Part shown: positions 25,965-34,450 of the stretch, piece after piece
How the letters are laid out: each line of letters starts with the position of its first letter
Numbering within the stretch: the stretch's first letter is position 1
From: Pseudomonas sp. LRP2-20
Lineage (GTDB): Bacteria; Pseudomonadota; Gammaproteobacteria; Pseudomonadales; Pseudomonadaceae
Reading direction: 5' to 3'
Length of the DNA stretch: 64,000 nucleotides
Assembly: GCF_024349685.1 (NCBI RefSeq)
Contig: NZ_AP025944.1
Coordinates: 626,001-690,000 of the forward strand
Notes under the pieces: model-generated
Seen by the model: only the letters and a program-made list of their open reading frames with translations
Databases searched by the model: none
What the model was told of the DNA's origin: nothing
Position numbers and translations under genes: made by a program

Positions 25965-27230
25965 TCAGTTACCTTTCACCGCGTAATCAGGGCGTTTGTC
26001 GTTACCCGGAATGAACGGGCTCCACGGCTGTGCCCGCAGCGGTTGCTCGGTTTCCCACACGACGCTGAACTGCCCGTCATCCTGGATCTCGCCGATCATC
26101 ACCGGCTTGTGCAGGTGGTGGTTGGTCTTGTCCATGGTCAGGGTAAAGCCCGACGGTGCCTTGAAGGTCTGCCCGGCCAAGGCTTCGCGGACCTTGTCGA
26201 CATCGGTGGACTTGGCCTTCTCGGCGGCCTGGGCCCACATGTGGATACCGACGTAGGTGGCTTCCATCGGGTCGTTGGTCACCGCCTTGTCGGCACCCGG
26301 CAGGCCCTTGGCCTTGGCGTAGGCCTTCCAGTCGGCGACGAACTTCTGGTTGACCGGGTTATCCACCGACTCGAAGTAGTTCCACGCCGCCAGGTGGCCC
26401 ACCAGCGGCTTGGTGTCGATGCCGCGCAGTTCTTCTTCGCCTACCGAGAACGCCACCACCGGCACGTCGGTGGCCTTCAGGCCCTGGTTGGCCAGTTCCT
26501 TGTAGAACGGCACGTTGGAGTCGCCGTTGACGGTGGAGATGACGGCAGTCTTGCCGCCGGCGGAGAACTTCTTGATGTTGGCGACGATGGTCTGGTAATC
26601 GGCGTGACCGAACGGTGTGTAGACCTCTTCGATGTCCTTGTCGGCCACGCCCTTGCTGTGCAGGAAGGCGCGCAGGATCTTGTTGGTGGTGCGTGGGTAG
26701 ACGTAGTCGGTGCCCAGCAGGAAGAAGCGCTTGGCGCTGCCGCCATCTTCGCTCATCAGGTATTCCACGGCCGGGATGGCCTGTTGGTTGGGCGCGGCGC
26801 CGGTGTAGAACACGTTCGGCGACATCTCTTCACCCTCATACTGCACCGGGTAGAACAGCAGGCCGTTGAGTTCCTCGAACACCGGCAGCACCGATTTGCG
26901 CGACACCGATGTCCAGCAGCCGAACACCACCGCGACCTTGTCCTGGGTCAGCAGCTGGCGGCTCTTTTCGGCGAACAGCGGCCAGTTGGAGGCCGGGTCG
27001 ACCACCACCGGTTCGAGCAGCTTGCCATTCACACCGCCCTTGGCGTTGATCTCGTCGATGGTCATCAGCGCCATGTCCTTGAGCGAGGTCTCGGAAATGG
27101 CCATGGTCCCGGACAGCGAATGCAGGATGCCGACCTTGATGGTCTCGGCGGCCTGGATGCTCCAGCTCAGGCCCATTGCGGCAATCGATGCGCTAAGGGT
27201 AAAGGCCTTGATCAGACTGCGTCGCTTCAT
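25965..27230 (-). CDS. urtA: Urea ABC transporter substrate-binding protein UrtA
   Basis: A 421-residue periplasmic binding protein. The N-terminus MKRRSLIKAFTLSASIAAMG has a twin-arginine-like pair, and cleavage is expected after IQAAE near residue 29. The mature part starts TIKVGILHSLSGTMAISETSLKD, typical of the urea/short-amide binding group. It is the first gene of the minus-strand urtABCDE operon, preceded by GAGAG and by a sigma-54-type promoter, consistent with induction under nitrogen limitation. Confidence 0.95.
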   Translation of the reverse strand: MKRRSLIKAFTLSASIAAMGLSWSIQAAETIKVGILHSLSGTMAISETSLKDMALMTIDEINAKGGVNGKLLEPVVVDPASNWPLFAEKSRQLLTQDKVAVVFGCWTSVSRKSVLPVFEELNGLLFYPVQYEGEEMSPNVFYTGAAPNQQAIPAVEYLMSEDGGSAKRFFLLGTDYVYPRTTNKILRAFLHSKGVADKDIEEVYTPFGHADYQTIVANIKKFSAGGKTAVISTVNGDSNVPFYKELANQGLKATDVPVVAFSVGEEELRGIDTKPLVGHLAAWNYFESVDNPVNQKFVADWKAYAKAKGLPGADKAVTNDPMEATYVGIHMWAQAAEKAKSTDVDKVREALAGQTFKAPSGFTLTMDKTNHHLHKPVMIGEIQDDGQFSVVWETEQPLRAQPWSPFIPGNDKRPDYAVKGN

Positions 27231-27283
27231 GTGCTCTCTCCGCTGAGTACTTTTAGGGTGTTGGCCAAGCGGGGAGGGGCATT

Positions 27284-27298
27284 GCAAGGGGTGTGCCT
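27284..27298 (-). promoter_or_regulatory. Sigma-54 (-24/-12) promoter of urtA
   Basis: Read on the minus strand the site is AGGCACACCCCTTGC, matching TGGCAC-N5-TTGC except for the first base. The GG and GC elements (27297-27296 and 27285-27284) are 10 bp apart. The start site would be near 27272, about 40 nt before urtA. NtrC is the expected activator, but no clear NtrC dyad was found upstream. Confidence 0.75.
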
Positions 27299-27392
27299 AA
27301 CGGCAGAAGGTGCGTAATAGACGGGATGTGCGAGGTGTTGGGGCGTTTTGCAGGTCCAGCTTGGTGCCTGGCAGATTGGTGTGCACAGGATT

Positions 27393-27494
27393 GGGGCCGC
27401 TGTGCGGCCCATCGCCGGCAAGCGCGGCTCCCACAGGAAGTTGCGTTCCCCGGTGGGAGCCGCGCTTGCCGGCGATGGGCTGCAAAGCAGCCCC
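27393..27494. repeat. Composite REP/terminator hairpin
   Basis: GGGGCCGC-TGT-GCGGCCC and GGGCTGCAAAGCAGCCCC bracket an inverted pair of GGCTCCCAC / GTGGGAGCCGCGCTTGCCGG sequences, downstream of the minus-strand cycA-like gene. It is the same design as at 13615-13747. Confidence 0.8.
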
Positions 27495-27501
27495 AGCAGA
27501 A

Positions 27502-28908
27502 TCAGCCGTCACGCACAGCCGAACGAGGATGACGACGGCTACGCACGAACTGGTAGGTCACCGCCAGCAGCAGGAACCAGATCGGCGTCACCACCAGCGC
27601 CGAGCGGGTATCCGCTTCCAGGCTCAGCAACACCAGGATGAAGGCAAAGAAGGCCAGGCACACGTAGCACATGAAGCGCCCGCCCGGCATCTTGTAGTTC
27701 GACGCCTGGTGCAGCGCGGCGCGGTGCTTGCGGTACTTCAGGTACGACAGCAGGATCAGTGTCCAGACGAACATGAACAGCACCGCCGACACCGTGGTCA
27801 CCAGGGTGAACGCTTCAATCACGTTCGGCACCAGGTAGATCAGCACCGCCCCCAGCAGCAGGCAGGCACAGGAGAAGAACAGGCCGTTGGCCGGCACCGA
27901 ACGGCTCGACAGTTTCTCGAATGCGCGTGGCGCGTCACCTTCCTGGGACAGGCCGTAGAGCATGCGGCTGGTGGAGAACACGCCGCTGTTGGCCGACGAG
28001 GCCGCCGAGGTCAGCACCACGAAGTTGATGATGCTCGCCGCCGCCGGCAGGCCGGCCAGCACGAACAGTTCCACGAACGGGCTCTTGCCCGGTACCACGT
28101 CGCGCCATGGGGTTACGGCCATGATCGCGATCAGGGCCAGCACGTAGAACACGATGATCCGCACCGGGATAGAGTTGATCGCCCGCGGCAGGGTGCGCTC
28201 GGGGTTCTTCGCTTCAGCAGCGGTAGTGCCCACCAGCTCGATGCCGACGAAGGCGAACACGGCGATCTGGAAACCGGCGAAGAAGCCCATCAGGCCATTG
28301 GGGAACATGCCGCCGTCGTTCCACAGGTTGGCCAGTTGCGCGGTGCGCCCGCTGGGCGAGGTGAAGCCGGTGATGACCATGTACAGGCCAGTGGCGACCA
28401 GGCCGAGAATGGCGACGATCTTGATCAGGGCGAACCAGAACTCCAGTTCACCGAACATCTTCACCGTCACCAGGTTCAGCGACAGTAGCACGGCCACACA
28501 GGCCAATGCCGGTATCCACTGCGGCAGGTCCGGGAACCAGAACTGCGTGTAGGCGGCAATGGCGACCACGTCGGCGATGCCGGTCACCACCCAGCAGAAC
28601 CAGTAGGTCCAGCCGGTGAAATAGCCGGCCCAGGGGCCGAGCAGGTCGGCGGAGAAGTCGATGAACGACTTGTAGTTGAGGTTCGACAGCAGCAGTTCGC
28701 CCATGGCGCGCATGACGAAGAACAGCATGAAGCCGATGATCATGTAGACGAAGATGATCGATGGCCCCGCCAGGCTGATGGTCTTGCCCGAGCCCATGAA
28801 CAGGCCGGTGCCGATGGCGCCGCCGATGGCGATCAGCTGGATGTGGCGGTTGGTCAGGTTACGCTGCAGATGTTGTTCATCTGGCGCGTTGGGAGAAGTT
28901 TGCGTCAT
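27502..28908 (-). CDS. Amino acid permease (CycA-like, D-serine/D-alanine/glycine type)
   Basis: A 468-residue APC-family transporter with about 12 helices. The N-terminus HLQRNLTNRHIQLIAIGGAIGTGLFMGSGK and later VGIELVGTTAAEAKNPERTLPRAINSIP closely resemble CycA. It should import D-Ala, D-Ser, Gly or related amino acids by proton symport, and specificity is inferred only. The ATG at 28906-28908 is preferred, with a TTG immediately before it. It stands alone, followed by a composite REP hairpin. Confidence 0.86.
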   Translation of the reverse strand: MTQTSPNAPDEQHLQRNLTNRHIQLIAIGGAIGTGLFMGSGKTISLAGPSIIFVYMIIGFMLFFVMRAMGELLLSNLNYKSFIDFSADLLGPWAGYFTGWTYWFCWVVTGIADVVAIAAYTQFWFPDLPQWIPALACVAVLLSLNLVTVKMFGELEFWFALIKIVAILGLVATGLYMVITGFTSPSGRTAQLANLWNDGGMFPNGLMGFFAGFQIAVFAFVGIELVGTTAAEAKNPERTLPRAINSIPVRIIVFYVLALIAIMAVTPWRDVVPGKSPFVELFVLAGLPAAASIINFVVLTSAASSANSGVFSTSRMLYGLSQEGDAPRAFEKLSSRSVPANGLFFSCACLLLGAVLIYLVPNVIEAFTLVTTVSAVLFMFVWTLILLSYLKYRKHRAALHQASNYKMPGGRFMCYVCLAFFAFILVLLSLEADTRSALVVTPIWFLLLAVTYQFVRSRRHPRSAVRDG

Positions 28909-29030
28909 CAAGCTGCATTCCGTTGAAAGGTCAGTCTTCTTGTCAGAGGTAGCCGGTTAGGCTAACACGCTCGTGCCAGATCGGGGCGCGACAGATCGAC
29001 TCGACTTTTGGGGTGCAGCATTCTCCTGTG

Positions 29031-29109
29031 CCGGCCTCTTCGCGGCTAAAGCCGCTCCTACAGGTACTGTGCTATCCCTGTGGGAGCGGGCTTGCCCGCG
29101 AAGAGGCCA
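29031..29109. repeat. REP inverted pair (one diverged copy)
   Basis: The copy at 29031-29064 has a changed core (GCGGCTAAAGCCGC). The copy at 29077-29109 is canonical and inverted. They lie just after the PepSY gene stop. Confidence 0.85.
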
Positions 29110-29118
29110 GTGCAGGTA

Positions 29119-30486
29119 TCAGGCGCTGGCCAGCACCCGGCGGCGCCGCACCACCAGGCTATCGACCACCCACATCACCACCATCGACACCCCCACCAGC
29201 GGGAACATCGCGCCCAGCACCAGCATCACCCCCACCGCCGCCTTCCAGCGCGGCAGGTCATGGCGCAGCGGCGGCACGCCAAGGCCACCCTCGGGCCGGC
29301 GTTTCCACCACATCACCAGGCCGCTGACCGAGCCCAGCAGGATCATCAGGCACACCAGCAGAATGATGATCTGGTTCAGCGGCCCGAACATCTTGCCCTC
29401 GTGCAGCATCACGCCCAGTTCGGTAGCGCGGGCCACCGGGCTGTAGTCCTGCCAGCGCACATCGGCCAGCACCTTGCCGGTGTACTGGTCGACATGCAGG
29501 GTCGCGTCGTTGCGTGGGTCGTCGGCGAACACGGCGATGGTGTACACGCCTTCTGCCGTGGTCGGCGCAGTAATGCTGTAGCCCGCTTGCACCTGGCGTG
29601 CAGTGGCGATGTCTTCCACTTGTTGCAGGCTCACCTGTGGCGCGGCCGGAGCGCTGTCCATCATGTGATGCCCGGCATGCTCGGCATGCGCACCGGACTG
29701 CGGCATTGGCGTGTTCTCCATCGCCCACGGTACGGTCTGGCGGTGCGCGCTGTTCAGCTCGCGGGCCTCCTGGTCCGACTTGGGCACGTCATTCCACATG
29801 GCCGCCGGGAAGCGGTTCCACAGATCGGCGTACTGTTTGCCCCACATGCCGGTCCAGGTCATGCCACTGACCAGCATCAGCAACAGCAGGGCAGAACCCC
29901 AGAACCCGGTCACCGCATGCAGGTCGCGCCAGAACAGCCGACCGCGGGCCGACAGCCGCGGCCACAACACACCGGCGCCATTGCGCCCGCGTGGCCACCA
30001 CAGGTACAGGCCGGACACCACCAGCACGATGCCCCAGCCTGCGGCCAGTTCCACCAAACGGTCACCAACCGTGCCGACCATCAGTTCGCCGTGCAGGGCG
30101 CGGGCGATGGCCTGCAGGTTCTGCTTGCCGTCCTGCTCGCCAAGGACCTTGCCGCTGTACGGGTCGACGAACACATTCAGCTCGCGGCCGCCGTAGTGCA
30201 CCACGAACTGCGCGCTGCGCTCGGCGTCGATCGGCGGCAGGTACTGGCCGACATGGCCCTTCGGGTAGGCCTGGCGCACTTCGGCCAGCAGGGTGTCGGC
30301 GCTCTGTCGATGGTGGCCGGCCTCGACCACCATCAGGTCACGGTACAGCAGCGGGTCGAGCTGCGGCTTGAACAGGTAGATGATCCCGGTGATCGCCAGC
30401 AGGATCATGAACGGGGCCACGAACAGCCCCGCATAGAAGTGCCAGCGCCAGGCCAGGTTGTAGAAAGAGATGCGCGTTCCGCTCAT
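29119..30486 (-). CDS. PepSY-associated TM helix protein
   Basis: A 455-residue inner-membrane protein with four or so helices and PepSY periplasmic regions: WRWHFYAGLFVAPFMILLAITGIIYLF, later HAVTGFWGSALLLLMLVSGMTW and LNQIIILLVCLMILLGSVSGLVMWWKRR. Family members are often partners of TonB-dependent receptors as ferric-chelate reductases or uptake factors. A periplasmic stretch rich in His/Met (about residues 255-275) could bind metal. It follows oprC on the same strand after about 60 bp, so a role in copper handling is likely. Confidence 0.85.
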   Translation of the reverse strand: MSGTRISFYNLAWRWHFYAGLFVAPFMILLAITGIIYLFKPQLDPLLYRDLMVVEAGHHRQSADTLLAEVRQAYPKGHVGQYLPPIDAERSAQFVVHYGGRELNVFVDPYSGKVLGEQDGKQNLQAIARALHGELMVGTVGDRLVELAAGWGIVLVVSGLYLWWPRGRNGAGVLWPRLSARGRLFWRDLHAVTGFWGSALLLLMLVSGMTWTGMWGKQYADLWNRFPAAMWNDVPKSDQEARELNSAHRQTVPWAMENTPMPQSGAHAEHAGHHMMDSAPAAPQVSLQQVEDIATARQVQAGYSITAPTTAEGVYTIAVFADDPRNDATLHVDQYTGKVLADVRWQDYSPVARATELGVMLHEGKMFGPLNQIIILLVCLMILLGSVSGLVMWWKRRPEGGLGVPPLRHDLPRWKAAVGVMLVLGAMFPLVGVSMVVMWVVDSLVVRRRRVLASA

Positions 30487-30544
30487 GGGAACCTCCTGTT
30501 TGACCAGCTGATGGGCGCGGCCGAAGCCACGCCCGTTGTTGTTG

Positions 30545-32602
30545 TCAGAAGCTGAAATCGACCTTGGTCCAGAAGGTCCTGCCTGGCTCGTTCACCGGCT
30601 GTGGGTCTGTAGCCGGGTAGCCGAACCCGGCATTCCCGGCCAGGTTCAGGTGCTCGGCGTAGGTCTTGTCGAACAGGTTGTCGACCCCTGCGCTGAGCTT
30701 GAGGTTGTGGTTCACCTTGTAGGCGCCGTTGAGCGAGAACACGCCGAAACCGCCGCTCTTGTCGAAGTCCTTGCCGACCACGTTGCCCTGGTTCTCGGCG
30801 ACGCGGTTCTGCGCCGCTACCAAGCGCCACAGGGCGCCGGCGCTCCAGCTGTCACGGCTGTAGGTCAGGCCCAGGCGGCTTTCCAGCGGCGGCATCTGTG
30901 GCAGTGCCTTGCCATCGCTGCTGTTCTTGCCCCAGGCGTAGGCGAGGGTGGCATCGGCCTTCCAGCGCTCGCTGAGCTTGTAGGCCGCGCCCAGTTCGCC
31001 GCCCATGATGCGGGCGTCGATGTTCTGCGCCTGGGAAGTGCTCATGCCCATCATTGCGCTGCGGTAGTCGAACAGGATGTAGTCACGAATCTGGCCGACG
31101 TAGCCCGAGGCCCAGGCTTCCAGGCGCTCGTCGCGGTACTGGATGCCGAAGTCGAGCTGGGTGGTCTTCTCGGGCTTTATGCTGTCGAAGGCATTGACCG
31201 AGCCGGCCGGCCCCTGGTCCGCAGAGAACAGCTCCCAGTAGTCCGGGAAACGCTGGGCGTGGCCGAGGCCGATGTAGGTGGTAGCCGGCAGCGCTGCCAG
31301 GTCGTGCTCGTAACGGATGAAACCGCTGGGCAGCGTGTCGGCGCGGGTGTTGCCGTTGGTGGCGCTGTCGTCGCGAAAATCCCGGGCCGAGGCGCGGTCC
31401 AGGCGGGCGCCGGTGATCAGGCGATCTTCACCGGTGGCGTACCAGGTCAGTTCGCCGAATGCGCCGTAGTTATGGAAATCGGCATCCTTTTCCCAGGGTT
31501 TGTCCTTGTAGGTATCGATGCCCATGGCGCTGCGTGCGCGGTGTTCGTTGGTCTGCGCGTCGATGCCGCTGATCAGTTGTACGTCGGCCCAACGCCAGGT
31601 GGCCTTGATGCGTGCTCCCAAGGTGCGGCGATCGACGGCGGCGGCCATGGGGCCGGCCATCATGCCGGTGCCCGAGGGGGTACGCAGGCTGTAGTTGTCC
31701 ATCACGTGGTCGGCGTAGTTGTAGTAGACCTGCGCCTCGACCTTGTCGAGCACTTCGCCGAGGTTGGACTTTTCAAAGCGCAGGCCCAGGCTTTCGCGCT
31801 TGAACTGCGCGCCATCCATGCCACGGCCGGCATAGCGTGCCTCGCCGTCCCCCTTGCCAGCGGTGAGTTCGAGCAGCGTGTCCTGGTCGGGCGTCCAGCC
31901 CAGGGCCACGTCGCCATTCCATTTCTCCCAGCGCGAAGGCACGGTGTCGCCGTTGCCATCGTCGTAATCGTCCGAGTGCGACTGGTTGCCGACAAAGCGC
32001 GCATAGCCCTGGCTGTTGCCAGCGGCAGCATCGAGCACTTTGTCGAAGCGACCATTGGAGCCGGCCAGCAGGCTGGCGTTGACCCGGCTGCCAAGGGTGC
32101 CGAAATGCTCCGGCTCACGCTCGAAGAGGATGGTGCCCGCCGAGCCGCCTGGCCCCCAGATCACGCTTTGCGGGCCTTTGATCACGGTCAGGCGGTCGTA
32201 GGTTTCCGGTGCGATGTAGGAGGTCGGGGCGTCCATGCGGTTAGGGCAGGCGCCGAGCATCACGCCGCCGTTGGTGAGAATGTTCAGGCGCGAGCCGAAC
32301 ATGCCGCGCAGCACCGGGTCGCCATTGGTGCCGCCGGCGCGGATCGCCGAGAAACCGGGGATGGTTTTCAGATAGTCGGCACCATCGCTGGCTGGTACCG
32401 GCTGGCGCGGGTCCTTGGGGTTGGTGACCACGGTCAGCGGCGAGCTTGGCGCAAGCGCGGTGATCACCGTAGGGCTCAGCTCGGCCTCCGGGCCTTCATG
32501 GCCAGGGTCGGCGGCCAGGGCCATGGGGGCGAGCAGCGAGCCGCACAGTGCGGCGAAGGTCCCTCGCAGGGACGGAGCTAAAACAGGGGTGCAGCCGGAC
32601 AT
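30545..32602 (-). CDS. oprC: TonB-dependent copper receptor OprC
   Basis: A 685-residue outer-membrane TonB-dependent receptor: signal peptide, plug domain (SDGADYLKTIPGFSAIRAGGTNGDPVLRGMFGSRLNI) and a 22-strand barrel ending in Phe (FWTKVDFSF). It retains the CxxxM...HxM copper site: Cys119-x3-Met123 (GACPNRMD) and His299-x-Met301 (ADHVMDN). The spacing equals that of P. aeruginosa OprC (Cys143, Met147, His323, Met325). It probably imports copper under TonB power and clusters with a copper chaperone and DUF2946 proteins. Confidence 0.93.
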   Translation of the reverse strand: MSGCTPVLAPSLRGTFAALCGSLLAPMALAADPGHEGPEAELSPTVITALAPSSPLTVVTNPKDPRQPVPASDGADYLKTIPGFSAIRAGGTNGDPVLRGMFGSRLNILTNGGVMLGACPNRMDAPTSYIAPETYDRLTVIKGPQSVIWGPGGSAGTILFEREPEHFGTLGSRVNASLLAGSNGRFDKVLDAAAGNSQGYARFVGNQSHSDDYDDGNGDTVPSRWEKWNGDVALGWTPDQDTLLELTAGKGDGEARYAGRGMDGAQFKRESLGLRFEKSNLGEVLDKVEAQVYYNYADHVMDNYSLRTPSGTGMMAGPMAAAVDRRTLGARIKATWRWADVQLISGIDAQTNEHRARSAMGIDTYKDKPWEKDADFHNYGAFGELTWYATGEDRLITGARLDRASARDFRDDSATNGNTRADTLPSGFIRYEHDLAALPATTYIGLGHAQRFPDYWELFSADQGPAGSVNAFDSIKPEKTTQLDFGIQYRDERLEAWASGYVGQIRDYILFDYRSAMMGMSTSQAQNIDARIMGGELGAAYKLSERWKADATLAYAWGKNSSDGKALPQMPPLESRLGLTYSRDSWSAGALWRLVAAQNRVAENQGNVVGKDFDKSGGFGVFSLNGAYKVNHNLKLSAGVDNLFDKTYAEHLNLAGNAGFGYPATDPQPVNEPGRTFWTKVDFSF

Positions 32603-32668
32603 AGTGATTCCAGTCGATCAGTCATGAGTGTGCGCGAAGCCTCCAGGCTCCGTGCGATAGCGGTGGTG

Positions 32669-33106
32669 TCAGACGCTGATCGAAAGAGGTGGCGCGCGGC
32701 TGCGCGCACCGGGGAACACGGCCTGCCGGGCATGGCCCTGGCGCGTGGCTGCCGGGATGACGGTAGGGGGAATTGCGCTGGCGACGCTGAGCGGGCTGAG
32801 GGTTTGCGGCAAGGCGGGGCAGTTGAACAGCAGGCTGCAGTAGCCACACTTTTCCCACATCACATGCAGCTGGCCATCGTTACCGTGGCCGTGATGGGCA
32901 TCGCTGCCATGGGCGTGAGCCGCAGGCATGGACATCGACATGTCCATCGGCATGCTCATGCCGGCGTGGTGGTCCATCGGCATCGACTGGGAAATCAGCG
33001 GGCCGATGAAGATCATCCACATGGCGAACAGGCTCAGCCAGCCGCCCCCGACGCGCCTGCGTTCAGGGCGGGGGGTACGGCTGAGGCTGTTGCGCGGCAG
33101 GCTCAT
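32669..33106 (-). CDS. DUF2946 family protein, His/Met-rich
   Basis: A 145-residue protein with one N-terminal hydrophobic segment (WLSLFAMWMIFIGPLISQ), then a His/Met-rich stretch (MPMDHHAGMSMPMDMSMSMP, followed by HAHGSDAHHGHGN) and a Cys cluster (EKCGYCSLLFNCP). These are typical copper-binding features of DUF2946 proteins found in copper clusters. It is likely periplasmic or membrane-anchored and lies between the PCuAC chaperone and oprC on the same strand. Biochemical function is unknown. Confidence 0.82.
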   Translation of the reverse strand: MSLPRNSLSRTPRPERRRVGGGWLSLFAMWMIFIGPLISQSMPMDHHAGMSMPMDMSMSMPAAHAHGSDAHHGHGNDGQLHVMWEKCGYCSLLFNCPALPQTLSPLSVASAIPPTVIPAATRQGHARQAVFPGARSRAPPLSISV

Positions 33107-33131
33107 GCTGGCGAGCGCCTGTCAGCGGGCG

Positions 33132-33617
33132 TCAGTGCGCGTGTTCGTGGGCCTGGGGCTGATCCGCCGGCGCCTGTTTCTGTACGGCCACGTCGACGGT
33201 GATGTCGCCGGCCTTCTCGAAGTGCAGGGTCAGCGGGAAGCGCTTGCCGTCGGCCAGCAGGCTGCGGTCCTTGGGCTGCATCAGCATCACGTGGTAGGCG
33301 CTGGGGGCAAAGATCAGGTCCTTGCCGGCGGGGACCGCCACGCTCTGCACCTGCTGCATCTTCATGGCACCGCTGGCGCTCATGGCATGTTCGTGCAGTT
33401 GCGCGTCATCGCTGATCGGGCTGTCGACGCTGAGCAGACGGTCATCGGCCTTGCCGTTGTTATGCACGACGAAATAGGCGGCGACGTTGGGTGCGTTGGG
33501 CGGCAGTTGCAATGACCACGGATGGGCGATGTGCAGGTCGCCCACGGTGTATTCGTGGGCATTGGCGTAGGCGCCAGGCAGCAGCAGGGCAGCCAGTACA
33601 AGAGCTTGCTTGAGCAT
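33132..33617 (-). CDS. Periplasmic copper chaperone PCu(A)C
   Basis: A 161-residue exported protein with signal peptide (MLKQALVLAALLLPGAYANA) and the PCuAC cupredoxin-like fold. Candidate Cu(I) ligands are in LHEHAMSASGAMKMQQV (His77, Met79, Met85, Met87) and YHVMLM (His109, Met111), the family H(M)x10Mx21HxM pattern. The C-terminal tail QAPADQPQAHEHAH adds further histidines. It delivers copper in the periplasm, for example to cytochrome oxidase or import systems. It sits between two DUF2946 genes upstream of oprC. Confidence 0.92.
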   Translation of the reverse strand: MLKQALVLAALLLPGAYANAHEYTVGDLHIAHPWSLQLPPNAPNVAAYFVVHNNGKADDRLLSVDSPISDDAQLHEHAMSASGAMKMQQVQSVAVPAGKDLIFAPSAYHVMLMQPKDRSLLADGKRFPLTLHFEKAGDITVDVAVQKQAPADQPQAHEHAH

Positions 33618-33662
33618 GGTGAGTCTCCATCGGTTCAGGTTCAGGCAGACAGCGTGATGAAC

Positions 33663-34052
33663 TCAGACCAGGGGAGAGGCACGGGGATTGAGCGCAGGCC
33701 ATAGCTGGCGCGGCGTGGGCTGGTAGTCGATTAACGGCGGTGCATGCCCGGCCAGCAGCGTGGGCGGGTTGTGCAGCTGCGGCGGATACCCCGGCAGGGC
33801 CAGTAGCGGTGCGGCGCCCGAACAGCACCAGCAGTGCTGCATGTTGGAGTGCTGATCGCTTTGCGTGCCGAGGTCGATCTTGGCCAGGGCCTGGACATCG
33901 GCCTTGGCCTTGCCGGCCAGGTTGGAACAGAAAGCCCCCCACAGCAGCTGCTCGGCCGGGCCCTTGGGCGCGGCAGAAGACAGCGGCATGGCCAGCAGGT
34001 TGAACAGCACCGCAAGGCAGGCTATCCAGGCAATGTGCCGACGTGGGGGCAT
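33663..34052 (-). CDS. DUF2946 family protein
   Basis: A 129-residue protein starting with a signal-like helix (HIAWIACLAVLFNLLAMPLSSAA) and carrying FCSNLAGKAKADVQAL and the Cys motif MQHCWCCSGAAPL, typical of DUF2946. It is the first gene of the copper cluster. The upstream region has a possible -10 (TATACT on the minus strand, 34095-34100) but no clear -35 or regulator site. Function is unknown, and envelope copper binding is inferred from neighbours. Confidence 0.82.
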   Translation of the reverse strand: MPPRRHIAWIACLAVLFNLLAMPLSSAAPKGPAEQLLWGAFCSNLAGKAKADVQALAKIDLGTQSDQHSNMQHCWCCSGAAPLLALPGYPPQLHNPPTLLAGHAPPLIDYQPTPRQLWPALNPRASPLV

Positions 34053-34450
34053 GGAGAGATCCGGTCAGGAATCGTGGGTGGTATTGTACGGCGGAGTATA
34101 GGAAAAAATGGCGGGGTGCGGTGAAGTGACGCAGGTGGAGTGACGGTGTGTCGCTCGAATGGGCATGACGGTGGAGTTTTGGTGTCTGTCAGATCGAGCG
34201 CCGCCCGCGCGGCGCATCGCGAGCTGCGCTCGCTCCTACGTTTGTTTCGGGCCAATTAATCCTGTGGGTTTTGCGCGCGAACGTTCTGGTGCATGGCGCG
34301 ATTCGCGTCGTATCAACAAGGCGGTCGCGCGCGCCTGTCACAGGCATTACTGGCCCGAAACAAACGTAGGAGCGAGCGCAGCTCGCGATGCGCCGCGCGG
34401 GCGGCGCTCGATCTAAAATTCTGCAGAGCACCCAAGGCGTACACTGCAGG
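34053..34450. other. Intergenic region holding a large fold-back element
   Basis: About 400 bp without a gene. The left part (34053-34190) should contain the copper-cluster promoter. The right part is the 64-bp inverted repeat and its 96-bp interior, described separately. The remaining 36 bp precede the cobK stop. Confidence 0.7.
34191..34414. repeat. Perfect 64-bp inverted repeat with 96-bp interior
   Basis: The arm at 34191-34254 (starts AGATCGAGCGCCGCCCGCGC) is the exact reverse complement of 34351-34414. Each arm contains smaller palindromes. The 96-bp interior has no ORF but shows weak symmetry (CCTGTGGGTTTTGCGCGCG against CGCGCGCGCCTGTCACAGG). A 25-bp part of the arm recurs with one mismatch at 61307-61331, so it belongs to a dispersed family. 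No target duplication was seen. Confidence 0.9.

Noticed and set aside
25110..27317. A 735-codon plus-strand open frame opposite urtA/urtB
   Set aside because: It is antisense to two clear transporter genes, has no recognisable domain, and high GC with biased third positions makes such frames common here.
27300..27400. NtrC dyad upstream of the urtA sigma-54 promoter
   Set aside because: Several GGTGC half-sites occur, but none pair with the correct spacing for TGCACC-N5-GGTGCA.
30536..32581. A 681-codon plus-strand open frame opposite oprC
   Set aside because: It mirrors the codon pattern of oprC, whose receptor motifs and copper ligands are unmistakable on the minus strand.
34191..34414. 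Insertion sequence
   Set aside because: Terminal inverted repeats are perfect, but the 96-bp centre cannot encode a transposase and no target duplication is visible.
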